NCBI RefSeq assembly: GCF_013376095.1
Contig: NZ_JAAMFN010000026.1
Location: 1-58,100 of the forward strand
DNA: 58,100 nt
DNA from: Arthrobacter sp. SDTb3-6
GTDB taxonomy: Bacteria > Actinomycetota > Actinomycetes > Actinomycetales > Micrococcaceae
Direction of reading: 5' to 3'
The position numbers and the translations under genes are program-made. This document shows positions 15,902 to 24,626 of the stretch, in pieces (position 1 is the stretch's first letter; every line of letters starts with the position of its first letter). The notes beneath the pieces are model-generated. The model was not told where the DNA came from. It ran no database searches and was given only the letters and a program-made list of their open reading frames with translations.

Positions 15902-17180
15902 TGCGGCCTCCCAGCTTTCTGATCGCGGCGCTGTCGTCGTGCGTGCGCCAGTCCTCGGGGAGCAGGTGGTCCAGCAGGTCGTCCACGGTCACGGCGCCCA
16001 CCAGCCGGCCCTCCTTGCTGACCACCGGCAGGGAGTTGAGGTTGTAGGAGGCCATGGTGTGGCTGACCACGCTGATGTTGTCCTGGTCGGAAACGGGCTC
16101 CAGGTTCTTGTCCACGAGCGTGCCCAACTGTTCCGGCGGGGCGCTGCGCAGCAGCTGCTGGATGTGCACCACGCCCAGGAAACGGCCCGTGGGCGTCTCC
16201 AGCGGCGGGCGGCAGATGAAGATGGCGGAGGCCAGCGCCGGGGAGAGGTCTTCGCTGCGCACGTGCGCCAGCGCCTCGGCAACCGTGGCCTCAGGGGGAA
16301 GGATCACCGGCACCGACGTCATGAGCGCGCCGGCCGTGCCCTCCTCGTACTGCAGCAGGCGCCGGACGTCCTTGGCCTCGTCCGGTTCCATCAGCAGCAG
16401 CAGTTCCTCCGCCTTGGCCTGGGGGAGGTCGGCCAGGAGGTCGGCGGCGTCGTCGGGGTCCATCTCTTCCAGGACGTCCGCGGCGCGTTCGTTGTCGAGG
16501 GCGGAGAGCAGGGTGACCTGGTCTTCCTCCGGCAGTTCGGACATGACGTCAGCGAGCCGTTCGTCCTGCAGCTCGCTGGCCACCTCGACGCGGCGTTTGT
16601 CGCTCATTTCCTGCAGGGCGTCGGCGAAGTCTGCCGCCTTGAGGTCTTCATGGGTGGCCACAAAGTGCGTGGCGCCCTGCGGCTCCAGGGCGTCGTCGGG
16701 GTGGGCGTCCGCCCAGTCGATGAGCAGGGTGTGCCCGCGCCTCAGGCCGCGCAGCCGGGAGGTCGAGCCGCCCCGGCGCACAAACAGCTTCGTGACCACC
16801 CAGTCGCCGTTGCGCTGTTGGTCCATGGCAATGTCTTCAATGACGGCGTCGCCGCTGCCGTCCACCAGGGACACCTTGCGGTCGAAGATCCCGCCCACCA
16901 CCAGCTGTTCGGCGCCGCGCTGTTCAAAGCGGCGCAGGTTGACCAGGCCGGTGCAGATGATCTGGGACTGGTCCATGGACGTCAGGCGGGTCATCGGCAC
17001 GAACACGCGTTTCTTGCCCGGGACTTCAACCACGATGCCGACGGCGTGCGGGGCCGTGTGCGGCTGGCCGAGGCCCAGCACCACCACATCGCGCAATTTG
17101 CCCAGACGGTCGCCCAACGGGTCAAAGACGTCCAGGCCGAGGAGTCGCGCCACAAAGATGCGCGTGGGTTGAGTGCTCAC
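15894..17180 (-). CDS. MgtE-N/CBS domain protein with PRC-barrel segments
   Basis: The 428-residue soluble protein begins with PRC-barrel-like repeats (about 5-150). It then has an MgtE intracellular N domain (about 220-320, with LQDERLADVMSELPEEDQVTLLSALDNERAADVLEEMDPDDAADLL) and two CBS motifs (about 320-425). It lacks the transmembrane half of the MgtE magnesium channel, so it is a stand-alone sensor-like protein rather than a transporter, as in Rv1232c. GTG start at 17180. It is co-transcribed with the DUF1003 gene. Confidence 0.85.
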   Translation of the reverse strand: MSTQPTRIFVARLLGLDVFDPLGDRLGKLRDVVVLGLGQPHTAPHAVGIVVEVPGKKRVFVPMTRLTSMDQSQIICTGLVNLRRFEQRGAEQLVVGGIFDRKVSLVDGSGDAVIEDIAMDQQRNGDWVVTKLFVRRGGSTSRLRGLRRGHTLLIDWADAHPDDALEPQGATHFVATHEDLKAADFADALQEMSDKRRVEVASELQDERLADVMSELPEEDQVTLLSALDNERAADVLEEMDPDDAADLLADLPQAKAEELLLLMEPDEAKDVRRLLQYEEGTAGALMTSVPVILPPEATVAEALAHVRSEDLSPALASAIFICRPPLETPTGRFLGVVHIQQLLRSAPPEQLGTLVDKNLEPVSDQDNISVVSHTMASYNLNSLPVVSKEGRLVGAVTVDDLLDHLLPEDWRTHDDSAAIRKLGGRIG

Positions 17181-17301
17181 ACCTACAGGCTACTTCCCAC
17201 GCGTGGAATTGACGTAACCTTGGCGCGCCCGGCAGTGTGGGCGCATTTCACTGCCAGCGATACTCCAGCCAATGTGCAGGTAGATGGTGAAGAATGGTTG
17301 T

Positions 17302-18099
17302 ATGGCAAACCTCTTTGGACGTACCCGACCAATGGATGAGGCCCGCGTTCTTCCCACCGGGGAGACGATCGGTTCCTACACCTCATATTTGGACGCCCAA
17401 AAGGCGGTCGACTACCTGGCGGACGAGAAATTCCCGGTCCAGCACGTCTCGATTGTGGGCAACGACCTGAAGATGGTGGAACGCGTCACCGGCAAGCTCA
17501 GCTATCCGCGCGTGGCCCTGTCCGGTGCCATGACCGGTGCCTGGTTTGGCCTGTTCATCGGGGTCCTTCTTTCCTTCTTCGACGGCAATGCCGGTGCGGG
17601 CGGGCCCTACCTGAACGTCATGACGGCGGTACTGATGGGCGCCGCGTTCTGGATGCTGTTCGCCATCATCGGCTACGCCGCCCAGCGCGGCAAGCGTGAC
17701 TTCACCTCCACGAACCAGGTGCTGGCCAGCAACTACGACGTCATTGTTTCCCCGGACCTGGCCATGGACGCGCGCCGCATTCTCGCCCAGCTGCCCATGA
17801 AATCCGCCGCGCCCCGCCCCTTCCAGGGGCAGGGCTACCGGCCGCCGGTCCAGCCCCCCGCGCAGCCGCCGGCGCGCCCCGAAGGCTGGCACGACCCCTA
17901 CGGCACGCCCAAGCAGCCCGTCCCCGACTCGCCCGAGGCCGAGGAAAGCCACGACCGTCCGGGCCAGGCACCCCTGAGCGGGCCGCGCCGCGGGCAGTTC
18001 CCCGACCTCCCGGACGGCCGCCCCCAGTACGGCATCCGCGTGGACAACCCGCCGCAGCGGGCCCCCGAGAAGCCCGAAGAGGGCGCGTCGGGGCAGTAG
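17302..18099 (+). CDS. general-stress (GSP17M-like) membrane protein
   Basis: The 265-residue protein opens with a ferredoxin-like domain typical of general stress protein 17M-type sequences (GSYTSYLDAQKAVDYLADEKFPVQHVSIVGNDLKMVERVTGKL, about 24-66). Two transmembrane helices follow (about 75-95 and 108-130), then a long Pro/Gly-rich disordered tail. Homologues include Rv1234, at the same end of this conserved block. Function unknown. The start is uncertain: ATG 17302 gives the usual MANLFGR N-terminus, but ATG 17284 in the same frame has a closer AGGTAG. Confidence 0.78.
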   Translation: MANLFGRTRPMDEARVLPTGETIGSYTSYLDAQKAVDYLADEKFPVQHVSIVGNDLKMVERVTGKLSYPRVALSGAMTGAWFGLFIGVLLSFFDGNAGAGGPYLNVMTAVLMGAAFWMLFAIIGYAAQRGKRDFTSTNQVLASNYDVIVSPDLAMDARRILAQLPMKSAAPRPFQGQGYRPPVQPPAQPPARPEGWHDPYGTPKQPVPDSPEAEESHDRPGQAPLSGPRRGQFPDLPDGRPQYGIRVDNPPQRAPEKPEEGASGQ

Positions 18100-18172
18100 C
18101 CCTTTCACCTTTCGTGCCCGACGCCGGTCCCGCCCACCTGCCCCGACCAGGCAGGACGGGGCGGCCGAAGAC

Positions 18173-18225
18173 GCCGATGGGGACTTGTGGGCCTGGATGA
18201 TCCAGGCCCAAAAGTCCCCATCGGC
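18173..18225. terminator. long bidirectional hairpin between convergent genes
   Basis: GCCGATGGGGACTT (18173-18186) pairs perfectly with 18212-18225. Inside it GGGCCTGGAT pairs perfectly with ATCCAGGCCC around a single G. Only a GT/AA mismatch and one extra base separate the two stems, giving about 24 paired bases in a 53-base element. It lies between the stress-protein stop and the ClC stop, which face each other, so a two-way terminator is the likely role. Confidence 0.8.
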
Positions 18226-18250
18226 ATTCTGCGCAGTGCCGCGGCGCCGG

Positions 18251-19909
18251 TCAGGGGAGGGCGCCCTCGCCGGCTGCAAAAATCCGGACCCGGACGTGTT
18301 CTTCGTTAAGGTCGTGGAGGCGTGCCTTGAGCAGGTCGGATGCCGTGATGGTGCCCACCGGTTCCACGGCGCCGTCGGCCCCGGTCCGGACCACCAGGGC
18401 ACTGCCCCGCCCGTCCTCCGCGAGGAGGTAGGCCACGTGCCGGGTGGTGGCGCCGTCGTCGACCACCAGGCTGTCCCCGGGGGCGGGGGCCGGCCGGCCC
18501 GGGTCCAGGGGCGCCATCACCTGGCGGGCGAAGAAAGTTTCCAGCGGGTCGGTGGAATACTCGCGGGTCAGGTGGAGCCCTCGCCGTGCGATTTTCTCGG
18601 TCAGCACGGAGCGCTTGAGCACCAGACTGGACAGCGCGTGGGCCGCCGTGGCCGCGATCAGCAGTGGAAGGATGGCGCTGTAGACGTGGGTCAGCTCCAC
18701 GGTGAAGATGACGCCGGTCAGGGGCGCGCGCATGACACCGCCCACGACCGCGGCCAGGCCGACCATCGCCCAGAACCCGGGGAAGACGTGGGGGAAGAAC
18801 AGACCCTCGAGGGCGCCCAGCGCGCCGCCGATCATGAAGATCGGTGCCAGCACGCCGCCGGAGGTCCCGGAACCGAGGGACAGGGACCAGATCAGCGTCT
18901 TGACCACCAGGATCCCCACGATCAGGCCCATGGTCGCCCGGCCCGTGAGCAACTGGTCGATCACGTCGTAACCGACGCCCAGCGCGCGGGGCTCGATCAG
19001 CCCGCCGGCGCCGATGACCAGCCCGCCGATCGCCGGCCACCACATCCAGTGGACAGGCAGCTTGTGGAACGCATCCTCCGCGCGGTACACCAGCCAGGTG
19101 GCCACCACGGCCAACAGGCCGCCCACCACGCCGCCAACCACGGCCAGCGCGTTCACGGAAATCGGGTAGTGCAGGTCCGCGGGGACCGTGACCGGAAAGA
19201 TCGGGGCCGTGCCCAGGAGCAGGCCGCGGCCGTAAATGGCGACGGCGACGGCGGCCACCACCGGGATGAAGCTGCGCGGGCGCCACTCGAAGAGCAGCAG
19301 TTCCACAGCCAGCAGCACGGCTGCCAGCGGCGAGTTGAACGTCGCTGCCATGCCGGCCGCGGCGCCGGCCACCATGAGCGCCTTCCGTTCGTCGGCGCTG
19401 AACTTCAGCCCCTGCGCCAGGATGGAGCCCAGGGCGCCGCCGGTCATGATGATGGGGCCCTCGGCACCGAACGGGCCGCCCGTGCCGATGCTGATGGCCG
19501 CGGAGATTGGTTTCAGCAGGGCCACCTTCGGGGCCACCACGCTGCCCTGGGTAAGGATGGCCTCGATGGCCTCGGGCATGCCGTGCCCGCGGATCTTCTC
19601 CGAGCCAAACCGGGCCATCACGCCGATGACAAGGCCGCCCACCGTCGGGGCGAACAGGACCAGCCACCAGGGATGGTGTGCCCCCGGGGCCACGAGGTCC
19701 GTGGCCAGGCGCTGGTAAAAGACCATGTTGGTGACAAGGCCGATCAGCTTCAGCAGCACGAATGCGGCGGCGGCGCCGGCGGCGCCCACCAGCAGGGCCC
19801 AGGCCGTGATCACCAGCACGCGCGGGGTAAGCGTGAAGTCACCCAGCTCCAGCTTCCGCCGCATTCCCGTGCGCCCGCCGGGTGCCAGGGCGCCGATCCC
19901 GGCGCTCAC
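18251..19909 (-). CDS. ClC-family chloride channel/antiporter with CBS region
   Basis: The 552-residue protein is a ClC-type anion transporter. The selectivity motifs are present: GHGMPEAI (for GSGIP), GPFGAEGPI with the gating Glu (for GREGP) and SGGVLAPIFMIGG (for GXFXP). About ten membrane helices are followed by a C-terminal CBS-type region from about 450. It may exchange chloride for protons. The GTG at 19909 overlaps the marR stop as GTGA, which argues for coupling. An ATG 15 codons downstream is an alternative start. Confidence 0.87.
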   Translation of the reverse strand: MSAGIGALAPGGRTGMRRKLELGDFTLTPRVLVITAWALLVGAAGAAAAFVLLKLIGLVTNMVFYQRLATDLVAPGAHHPWWLVLFAPTVGGLVIGVMARFGSEKIRGHGMPEAIEAILTQGSVVAPKVALLKPISAAISIGTGGPFGAEGPIIMTGGALGSILAQGLKFSADERKALMVAGAAAGMAATFNSPLAAVLLAVELLLFEWRPRSFIPVVAAVAVAIYGRGLLLGTAPIFPVTVPADLHYPISVNALAVVGGVVGGLLAVVATWLVYRAEDAFHKLPVHWMWWPAIGGLVIGAGGLIEPRALGVGYDVIDQLLTGRATMGLIVGILVVKTLIWSLSLGSGTSGGVLAPIFMIGGALGALEGLFFPHVFPGFWAMVGLAAVVGGVMRAPLTGVIFTVELTHVYSAILPLLIAATAAHALSSLVLKRSVLTEKIARRGLHLTREYSTDPLETFFARQVMAPLDPGRPAPAPGDSLVVDDGATTRHVAYLLAEDGRGSALVVRTGADGAVEPVGTITASDLLKARLHDLNEEHVRVRIFAAGEGALP

Positions 19910-20451
19910 AGGGCCACCCGGTTCCAGGCCATCGCGTCGGCGAGGGCGTCGTCGTCGGCGTTGGCCACCGAGGTGTAGAGCAGTTCCAGGGCGTCCACCA
20001 CGCCGGCCTGGCGGTCCGCGGGGACCGCCCCCACCATGCGTGCCAGCTGCTGCTTGCGCCACCCGGTCACGCGCTCCACCACCGCCTTGCCAAGCGCGCT
20101 CAGCTCCAGGGTCACCACGCTGCGGTGGTGGGTGTCCGAGCCGCGTTCGATGTGCCCGGACGCGGCCAGCCGCTCAGCCAGCCGGGACACGGACGACGGC
20201 GCCACCCCCATGGCGGCGGCGGCGCGGGAGGACTGCACCGTGCCCAGCGTGTCCAGGGTCAGGAGCAGCCGGAACTGTGGCCCGGTGAGCGGACCTTCGA
20301 GCTCGTTCAGGCTGTGCAGGGTCATGCCGACAACGTCGCGGGCCAGCATTTCAAGGGCGTGCACCCCGCGATCGTGCATGGAGGTGTTGGGTGGGACTGC
20401 GGTGGGCCCGGGATCGGGCAAAGGATGTTTCACTTCCAAAGTGTTGCACAC
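19906..20451 (-). CDS. MarR-family transcriptional regulator
   Basis: The 181-residue protein has a winged helix-turn-helix: FRLLLTLDTLGTVQSSRAAAAMGVAPSSVSRLAERLAASGHIERGSDTHHRSVVTLELSALG. Helical dimerisation segments lie on both sides. It is co-transcribed with the ClC gene and probably controls it, though the ligand is unknown. The GTG start at 20451 is uncertain; MHDRGVHALEM, 24 codons inside, is another candidate. Confidence 0.82.
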   Translation of the reverse strand: MCNTLEVKHPLPDPGPTAVPPNTSMHDRGVHALEMLARDVVGMTLHSLNELEGPLTGPQFRLLLTLDTLGTVQSSRAAAAMGVAPSSVSRLAERLAASGHIERGSDTHHRSVVTLELSALGKAVVERVTGWRKQQLARMVGAVPADRQAGVVDALELLYTSVANADDDALADAMAWNRVAL

Positions 20452-20489
20452 CGCAAGAGTTTTACCGAATGGCCCGTAACGTTAAACCG

Positions 20490-20561
20490 CAACTGGGTCG
20501 CACTTGTTACCAAAAATCCCCGAAAAATCGGGCGAAAACGGTAACAAGTGCGACCCAGTTG
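20490..20561. repeat. long intergenic palindrome B
   Basis: Positions 20490-20511 are the exact reverse complement of 20540-20561 (22 bp, no mismatch). The core of the left arm, GGGTCGCACTTGTTAC, resembles the arm of palindrome A at 4.7 kb. The 28-base loop holds a second small hairpin, CCCGA-AAAA-TCGGG. It follows the pepP stop and precedes the marR start on the same strand, so it may end the pepP message. Confidence 0.85.
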
Positions 20562-20578
20562 GGAGGGGCGGCGGAGTG

Positions 20579-22150
20579 CTAGGCGGAGAGGCGGGCCATC
20601 CAGGCTTCGACGTCGTCCGGGGTGCGGGGGAGTGCCGCGCTGAGGTTGACGGGTCCGCCGGCGGTGATGAGGATGTCGTCCTCGATCCGCACGCCGTTGC
20701 CGCGGTACTCGGCCGGGATGCCCAGGTCCTCGGCCTTGAAGTACAGGCCCGGTTCGATGGTGAAGACCATGCCCTCGGTGATGATGCCGTCCAGGTACAG
20801 CTCGGCACGGGCCTGCGCGCAGTCGTGCACGTCAAGGCCCAGGTGGTGGCTCGTGCCGTGCGGCATCCAGCGGCGGTGCTGCTGGCCCTCCGGCGACAGC
20901 GCGACGGCGGCCGCGACGGGCAGCAGGCCCCATTCCTCCAGGCGCGCGGCCAGCACCTCCATGGCGGCGTTGTGCACCTCGCGGAACCGGCGGCCCGGGA
21001 CGGCGACGGCGAACGCAGCGTCCGCCGCGTCAAGCACCGCCTGGTAGATCCGGCGCTGGACCTCGGAGTACCGGCCGTTGACCGGGATGGTGCGCGTGAC
21101 GTCCGCCGTGTACAGTGAATCCGCCTCGACGCCGGCGTCCACCAGCAGCATTTCGCCGTCGTTCACGGTGCCGGTGTTGTGCGTCCAGTGCAGGATGGTG
21201 GCATTGTTCCCGCCGGCGGCGATGGTGTCGTAGCCAAGCTCGTTGCCGTCCTCGCGCGCGCGGGCGAAGAACGCCCCTTCCACCACGCGTTCGCCGCGGC
21301 GGTGGGTCACGGCGCGCGGCAGGGCCTTGACGATCTCCTCGAAGCCGGCGGCCGTGGCGGCAATGGCGATCTTCATCTGCTCAATTTCCCACCCGTCCTT
21401 GAGGAGGCGCAGCTCGGACAGGGCCTCGGCCAGTTTCGCATCGAGTTCGTCCAGCGCGGGAAAGTCCATGTTCTCCGGGTCGACGGCGGTGTTGTAGCGG
21501 GCCGTGTCCACCAGGGCGTCGATGTTCTCGTCAACCTTGCGCACCAGCCGGACGGACACGCCGCCCACGCTGGGTTCGCCCACGTTCTTGGTGATGGCCA
21601 CCTCCAGCTCGGAAATGTCCACGGTGTCCAGGCCCAGCAGCGCCCTGAACTCGGCCAGTGTGGGCCGCGGGCCGATCCAGAACTCGCCGCTGCGGGAGTC
21701 GGCGTAGAACTGCTTCGTGTCCCGGCCGGCCAGCGGCCGGAAGTACAGCGTCGCGTGGTGGTGGCCGCCGTCGTCCCCCTCGCCGTCGGCAACGGGTTCC
21801 AGGACCAGCACGGCGTCCGGCTCGTGGTCGACGCCCAGGCCCGTCAGGTGGGCAAACGCGGAGTGCGGCCGGAAGCGGTAGTCGCAGTCGTTGGAGCGGA
21901 CCTTCAGGGCGCCGGCCGGGATGACCAGGCGCTCGCCCTTGAACTGTTCGGAAATGGCACGACGGCGGCGCGCGGCATGGTCCGCGACCTCGGCCCGGGC
22001 GGGCAGCTGCGTGGACGCGGGAGCCCAATTGGCGGCCATGAAGGCGCGGAATGCGTCCGAGTCGGGGCGGTGCGAACGGTTGTTCACGCGTTCCTCGAGC
22101 GGCTGCTGGATGGATTCAGGATGCTGGGTGGGCTGTTCCGTCTGGTTCAT
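20579..22150 (-). CDS. pepP: aminopeptidase P family protein (Xaa-Pro aminopeptidase)
   Basis: The 523-residue protein has an N-terminal creatinase-like domain (about 35-230) and a pita-bread metallopeptidase domain. The dimanganese ligands are seen in LVDAGVEADSLYTADVTRT (two Asp), HGTSHHLGLDVHD (His), IEPGLYF (Glu) and NGVRIEDDILI (Glu). It removes N-terminal residues that precede proline. ATG start at 22150, divergent from the PHP gene across 82 bases. Palindrome B follows its stop. Confidence 0.9.
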   Translation of the reverse strand: MNQTEQPTQHPESIQQPLEERVNNRSHRPDSDAFRAFMAANWAPASTQLPARAEVADHAARRRRAISEQFKGERLVIPAGALKVRSNDCDYRFRPHSAFAHLTGLGVDHEPDAVLVLEPVADGEGDDGGHHHATLYFRPLAGRDTKQFYADSRSGEFWIGPRPTLAEFRALLGLDTVDISELEVAITKNVGEPSVGGVSVRLVRKVDENIDALVDTARYNTAVDPENMDFPALDELDAKLAEALSELRLLKDGWEIEQMKIAIAATAAGFEEIVKALPRAVTHRRGERVVEGAFFARAREDGNELGYDTIAAGGNNATILHWTHNTGTVNDGEMLLVDAGVEADSLYTADVTRTIPVNGRYSEVQRRIYQAVLDAADAAFAVAVPGRRFREVHNAAMEVLAARLEEWGLLPVAAAVALSPEGQQHRRWMPHGTSHHLGLDVHDCAQARAELYLDGIITEGMVFTIEPGLYFKAEDLGIPAEYRGNGVRIEDDILITAGGPVNLSAALPRTPDDVEAWMARLSA

Positions 22151-22232
22151 CCCCCCAGTCTCTCACCGGGGCTGCGCGCGGACAAAGGCAGGGAGCGCGG
22201 TGCCTGGCCCGGCCGGGACGTAGGCTGGGGGA

Positions 22233-23081
22233 GTGAGGATCGATCTGCACGCGCATTCAAACGTTTCCGACGGCACACAGGCCCCCGCGGGACTCGTGTC
22301 CGCGGCCGCTGCGGCGGGGCTGGACGTCCTTGCCCTGACCGACCACGACTCCACCGCCGGCTGGGCCGAGGCGTTGGCGGCGGCCCGCGGGCAGGGGATC
22401 GGGCTGGTCCCGGGCATGGAGGTGTCCTGCAAGACGTCCCGCGGGATCAGCGTCCACCTGCTGTGCTACCTGCACGACCCGGCCGACCCCGGGCTGCTGG
22501 AGGAAATCACCAAGGCCAAGGACGCCCGCCTGTCCCGCGCCGAACGCATGGTGGAGCGCCTGGCCGAGGACTACCCGCTGAACTGGGACGACGTCAGCGC
22601 GCACGTGGCCCCCGGCGCCACGGTCGGCCGGCCGCACATTGCCGACGCCCTGGTGGCGGCCGGGATCGTGGCCGACCGCAACGAGGCCTTTGCCAACATC
22701 CTTACCTCACATTCGCGCTACTTTGTCAGCCACTACGCACCGGACCCGGTGCTGGCCGTGGAATTGGTGCGGGCCGCCGGCGGGGTGCCCGTGTTTGCCC
22801 ACCCGCTCGCGTCCGCCCGGGGGCGGGTGGTGGAGCCGGAAACATTCCATGACATGATCGACGCCGGACTGCTCGGCCTGGAGGTCGACCACCGGGACAA
22901 CCCGCCGGAAAACCGCGTCTGGCTGCGCAAGCTGGCGCGCCGGGAAGGGCTGATCGTGACCGGTTCCTCGGACTACCACGGCACCGGGAAACCGAACCTG
23001 CTCGGCGAAAACACCACGGCGCCGGAGATGCTCGAACGGATCGTTGACGCCGCGAAGGGTTCGCAGGCGTACCTGCCCTGA
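22233..23081 (+). CDS. PHP-domain phosphoesterase (RNase AM/nucleoside bisphosphatase-like)
   Basis: The 282-residue protein is a PHP metallophosphoesterase. Metal ligands appear in DLHAHSNVSDGT, LTDHDSTAGW, GMEVSC, FAHPLAS and SSDYHG. Characterised relatives (E. coli YciV/RNase AM and the Chromobacterium enzyme) trim RNA 5' ends or dephosphorylate 3',5'-bisphosphonucleotides; I infer a similar activity. GTG start at 22233. It is divergent from pepP and followed by the degraded symporter. Confidence 0.85.
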   Translation: MRIDLHAHSNVSDGTQAPAGLVSAAAAAGLDVLALTDHDSTAGWAEALAAARGQGIGLVPGMEVSCKTSRGISVHLLCYLHDPADPGLLEEITKAKDARLSRAERMVERLAEDYPLNWDDVSAHVAPGATVGRPHIADALVAAGIVADRNEAFANILTSHSRYFVSHYAPDPVLAVELVRAAGGVPVFAHPLASARGRVVEPETFHDMIDAGLLGLEVDHRDNPPENRVWLRKLARREGLIVTGSSDYHGTGKPNLLGENTTAPEMLERIVDAAKGSQAYLP

Positions 23082-23160
23082 CCACGGCCGGTGCAGCCAT
23101 GGTTGTGCCATCATTACCTGCCCGCTCGGTCCATTCGGGCGCCCGGCGGGAGGGCGGCTG

Positions 23161-24437
23161 GTCGCTTTTTATGGCGGAACCCTCTTGCTGACCCTGTTTA
23201 TTGGGAAAAGGAATGAAAACGCCGACTACTACATGACCGCCGGAAACAAGGTCGGCTTTGGAATTTCCGCCGGCAGCATGACCGCCACGTGGATTTGGGC
23301 GTCGTCGATGTACGCCTCGGCCACCTCCGGCTATGCCTACGGCATTTCCGGGCCGATCCACTACGGCCTGTGGGGCGCGTTGATGATTTTGTTCATCCAC
23401 CCCTTTGGCAAGCGGATCCGCTCCGTGGCGCCCAAGGCCCACACCCTGGCCGAGGCCCTGTACGCCCGGCACGGAAAACCCAGCCAGCTCATGCTGGCCG
23501 GCTCCAACATCGCCGGCTCCCTCATCAGCATCACCTCCAACTTCATTGCCGGCGGCATCCTGCTGTACTCCCCGTGGTCCGGTTTCCGTGCCTCCGTGCT
23601 GACGGATGCCGCGCAGGTGTTTGCCATGCTGGGCGCCGTGCATTGCCGCGGTGCTGGCCTACGCCATTGGCAACCAGAGCGTTGCCCAGCGCCTGGTTGC
23701 CGTGCGTGGGGACCTGATCAAGAAGACCTTCGTGACGGCAACCGGGGGCTATGGCGCCACCATCATCGGCATCGGCATGCTCGGCGTGATGGCGCCGTAC
23801 ACCGGCATTGTGCCGCTGGGCGGGGACAAGAACAACCTGATCCCGCAAATGGCCGCGACGTACCCGGGCCCGGTGCTGCTGGGCATCTTCCTGATCATGA
23901 TCATCGGGGCCCTGTCCTCGACAGCAGACTCGGACCTGTCGGCGCTGTCCGCCATCGTCATGGCCGACATCCATGGGCAGAACATTGCCAGGAAGGGCCA
24001 GGGGAACCCGAAGACCATGCTGTTCATCGGGCGCATCACCATGGTGGTTGCCACCGGCGCCGGCCTGTACTTTGCCAGCGGGAAGCTGAACATCCTTGAC
24101 CTGCTGGTGTTTGTCGGCGCCCTCTGGGGTGCGCTCGTGTTCCCCGTCATCGCCAGCTTCTACTGGGAGAAGGTCACCAACAGGGCCTTCACCGACTCGG
24201 TGTTGGCGGCCCCGGCCGTGTTCATCCCCGTCCGCTTCGGCTGGCTGCCGCTGGGCGGCGCCGCCGGAATCGCCGTGGCCATCCTGGCCGTCATTGGAAT
24301 CGGCGTGGTCCTTGGCCTGATGGCGTTCGGCTTCCTCGGGCTGAAGGTGGCCAAGACCGTGGCAGTGGCGGCGATCATTGCCGCAGCACCGTTTGCCCCC
24401 GGCCACCGCCGCGCTGGCACTTGACGAGAAAGCGTAG
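23161..24437 (+). pseudogene. broken sodium:solute symporter (SSS family)
   Basis: Homology to an SSS permease begins at about 23167 (FYGGTLLLTLFIGKRNENADYY), with no start codon or first helix. It continues to VLTDAAQVFAMLGA at about 23640, then moves to another frame: IAAVLAYAIGNQSVAQRLVAVRGDL onward to AIIAAAPFA. Around 24395-24400, at a run of C, it appears to shift again to end PATAALALDEKA with a stop at 24437. Segments normally found between the first and second parts also seem missing. So the gene has a lost 5' end, an internal deletion with a frame change, and a probable second frameshift. Sequencing error could explain a shift but not the missing segments. Confidence 0.8.
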
Positions 24438-24446
24438 GACGAATCC

Positions 24447-24578
24447 ATGGACGTTGTGTTCCTGACACTGTACATGCGGGTGTGGCCCGTGATCGTTGCC
24501 GTGGTCCTTTGGGTCCTGGGCAAGGCCTTCATCCAGGAAATCCTGACGGCGCGGCGTCAGGGCCGGCCCCTGGTTTAG
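24447..24578 (+). CDS. small transporter subunit (43 aa, one membrane helix)
   Basis: The 43-residue protein reads MDVVFLTLYMRVWPVIVAVV, then a charged tail ending in RQGRPLV. It has one membrane helix with a conserved-looking Tyr-x-x-x-Trp-Pro start and Arg-rich C-terminus. I recognise the pattern as the putative small subunit found beside actinobacterial sodium:solute symporters, but the assignment is from memory. AGGA precedes the ATG. It is intact although its partner gene upstream is broken. Confidence 0.65.
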   Translation: MDVVFLTLYMRVWPVIVAVVLWVLGKAFIQEILTARRQGRPLV

Positions 24579-24626
24579 GGCCCTCCCGGGCACCCAGCGG
24601 CAGGCGGCCTTAAGGTCCCGGCACCG

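Noticed and set aside
18185-19978. 597-codon plus-strand frame opposite the ClC gene
   Set aside because: The minus-strand ClC protein carries all family motifs; the opposite frame has none.
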